Shown: positions 6,319 to 7,049 of the stretch, piece after piece | Layout of the letters: the number at the start of each line of letters is the position of its first letter | Position numbering within the stretch: the first letter of the stretch is position 1 | Assembly (NCBI GenBank): GCA_019242435.1 | Contig: JAFAVN010000572.1 | Coordinates: forward strand, 1 to 7,049 | From: Verrucomicrobiota bacterium | GTDB taxonomy: Bacteria; Verrucomicrobiota; Verrucomicrobiia; Chthoniobacterales; JAFAMB01 | Length of the DNA stretch: 7,049 nt | Reading direction: 5' to 3' | Notes under the pieces: model-generated | Databases searched by the model: none | The model's input: only the letters and a program-made list of their open reading frames with translations | Told to the model about the DNA's origin: nothing | Position numbers and translations under genes: made by a program

Positions 6319-6342
6319 CTTGACGCTCGCCCGGAATAGCAG
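6319..6342. repeat. Left edge of the downstream repeat block
   Basis: These 24 bases, starting 9 nt after the last stop codon, match the reverse complement of 6967-6990 inside unit B2 with about three or four mismatches; the shared core is GCTCGCCCGGAA. They mark the outer end of the repeat block and put the first unit in the opposite orientation to the last. Confidence 0.7.
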
Positions 6343-6344
6343 CC

Positions 6345-6502
6345 GCCTGCCCAAGGTATGGAGGGGAGCCGCTTTGGCGTGTCACAACGCTGCCTCGTGT
6401 ATTCGTACAGCACCGAGCCGCCCAAGCAGATCACACATTAGCAGGCGGCTCCCAGGAATGACCCCTGAGGAGAATGAAACCGATGGGTAAGTCCCGGGAG
6501 CG
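6345..6502 (+). repeat. Repeat unit A1 (158 bp)
   Basis: First of two 158-bp direct repeats, matching 6503-6660 at 144 of 158 positions without indels by hand count. It contains the 18-bp core GGAGGGGAGCCGCTTTGG at 6360-6377 and GAAACCGATGGGTAA at 6476-6490. Near its right end, GCAGGCGGCTCCC (6441-6453) faces GGGAGCGGCCTGC (6496-6508) as an inverted repeat with one mismatch. No open frame in it looks like a protein. Confidence 0.9.
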
Positions 6503-6660
6503 GCCTGCCCAAGGTCTGGAGGGGAGCCGCTTTGGCGTGTCACAACGCCGCCTCGTGTATTTGTACAGCACCGACCCGCCCGAGCAGATCACATATTAGC
6601 AGGCGGCTCCCGGGAATGAGCCCCGGATAGAATGAAACCGATGGGTAATTCCCGGGAGCC
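6503..6660 (+). repeat. Repeat unit A2 (158 bp)
   Basis: Second 158-bp unit, in direct register with A1. The 18-bp core is at 6518-6535 and GAAACCGATGGGTAA at 6634-6648. Its right-hand palindrome is the strongest in the block: AGGCGGCTCCCGGGAAT (6601-6617) pairs perfectly with 6648-6664, straddling the boundary with the next unit. Confidence 0.9.
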
Positions 6661-6671
6661 GCCTGTTTTTT
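6601..6671 (+). terminator. Candidate rho-independent terminator within the repeat block
   Basis: A perfect 17-bp GC-rich stem (6601-6617 with 6648-6664), with a 30-nt loop that can pair further (CCC/GGG near its ends), is followed one base later by six T residues (6666-6671). It lies about 290 bp beyond the last stop codon on the coding strand. The stem belongs to the repeat family, so any termination role may be incidental. Confidence 0.4.
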
Positions 6672-6854
6672 GGCCGCTTTGTCGTTGAAAGAGTTTTGTG
6701 GCTAACTCGCGAGGGCGCGTTTTTACTCTCCAAAGCGGCTCCCCTCCATTGGCTTGGGCAGGCCTCGCGCAATCTGCTGTTCCGGGCGAGTCTCAGGCGG
6801 CGGTCGGGAATGAGCCCTGGGGGGATTGAAACCGATGGGTAATTCCCAGGAGCC
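6661..6854 (-). repeat. Repeat unit B1 (194 bp), core inverted relative to A
   Basis: The core appears here as its reverse complement, CCAAAGCGGCTCCCCTCC, at 6730-6747, whereas GAAACCGATGGGTAA (6828-6842) keeps the same orientation as in A1 and A2. GCCGCTTTG (6673-6681) pairs with CAAAGCGGC (6731-6739), enclosing a smaller GAGTT/AACTC stem (6691-6695 with 6704-6708). It is about 94% identical to B2, which has 4 fewer bases. Strand given is that of the core motif. Confidence 0.85.
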
Positions 6855-7044
6855 GCCTGTTTTTGGCCGCTTTGTCGTTGCAAGAGTTTTGTGGCTAACT
6901 CGCGAGGGCGCATTTTTACTCTCCAAAGCGGCTCCCCTCCATTGGGTTGGGCAGGCCACGCGCAATCTGCTGTTCCGGGCGAGCTTCAGGCGGTCGGGAA
7001 TGACCCCTGGGGAGATTGAAACCGGTGGGTAATTCCCGGGAGCC
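6855..7044 (-). repeat. Repeat unit B2 (190 bp), core inverted relative to A
   Basis: Second B-type unit in direct register with B1, lacking one T near the start and a CGG triplet. The inverted core is at 6923-6940 and the shared motif (as GAAACCGGTGGGTAA, one change) at 7018-7032. The final bases GCCGC at 7045-7049 look like the start of a further unit or the end of the array, so the repeat probably continues past the window. Confidence 0.85.
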
Positions 7045-7049
7045 GCCGC

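Noticed and set aside
6596..6965. Minus-strand open frames of 80-105 codons in the repeat block
   Set aside because: They repeat the same peptide phrases because the DNA repeats, change frame between units where indels occur, and have no ribosome site. They are translations of non-coding repeats.
6476..7032. CRISPR array, because ATTGAAAC-like repeat ends recur
   Set aside because: The recurring units are 158-194 bp and conserved throughout, not short repeats with unique spacers of constant length. The GAAAC resemblance is coincidental and no cas gene is visible.
6345..7049. Integron cassette array with attC-like palindromes
   Set aside because: The palindromes are regular, but the GTTRRRY/RYYYAAC core sites are not present at the boundaries, the intervals hold no credible cassette genes, and no integrase is in the window.

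Overview
The window carries one compact five-gene plus-strand operon (positions 539-6309) whose anchor is a clear iolD, so the region belongs to inositol (cyclitol) catabolism. The order is iolD (ThDP-dependent cyclohexanedione hydrolase), a split transketolase in two genes (N-terminal half then C-terminal half), and two tandem Gfo/Idh/MocA dehydrogenases of the inositol 2-dehydrogenase (IolG) type. The spacing is tight: 18 nt, then two 4-nt ATGA overlaps, then a 7-nt gap that appears to derive from a third such overlap. The genes are therefore probably co-transcribed and translationally coupled. The dehydrogenases should oxidise an inositol to an inosose, and IolD opens the ring of the dehydrated diketone. 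The split transketolase is not part of the textbook Bacillus iol pathway and is the main biochemical question here. No iolA, iolB, iolC, iolE or iolJ lies inside the window.

Positions 1-28 may hold the last codons of an upstream gene. Positions 43-346 are a non-coding block with an overall inverted layout: an octamer array (eight 8-bp units ending in TGG), hairpins built on GGCTCC/GGAGCC, a centre with further hairpins, then the mirror-image hairpin and the octamers in reverse complement. Positions 347-538 form the leader of the operon. It has an 8-bp dyad that could be an operator, but no convincing promoter and no Shine-Dalgarno before iolD.

Positions 6319-7049, starting only nine bases after the last stop codon, hold a second and unrelated repeat block. 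Two 158-bp units are followed by two units of about 190 bp whose core motif lies in the opposite orientation, and strong palindromes sit at the unit boundaries. The array runs to the window's end, so its full length is unknown.

The organism is a bacterium with moderately high GC. Abundant intergenic octamers of the TGGAAG type, together with CTATAAATAT-(GGCTCC hairpin) elements, recall genomes of soil Verrucomicrobiota (Chthoniobacterales-like). That placement comes from recognising the style of the repeats, not from a search, and is tentative.
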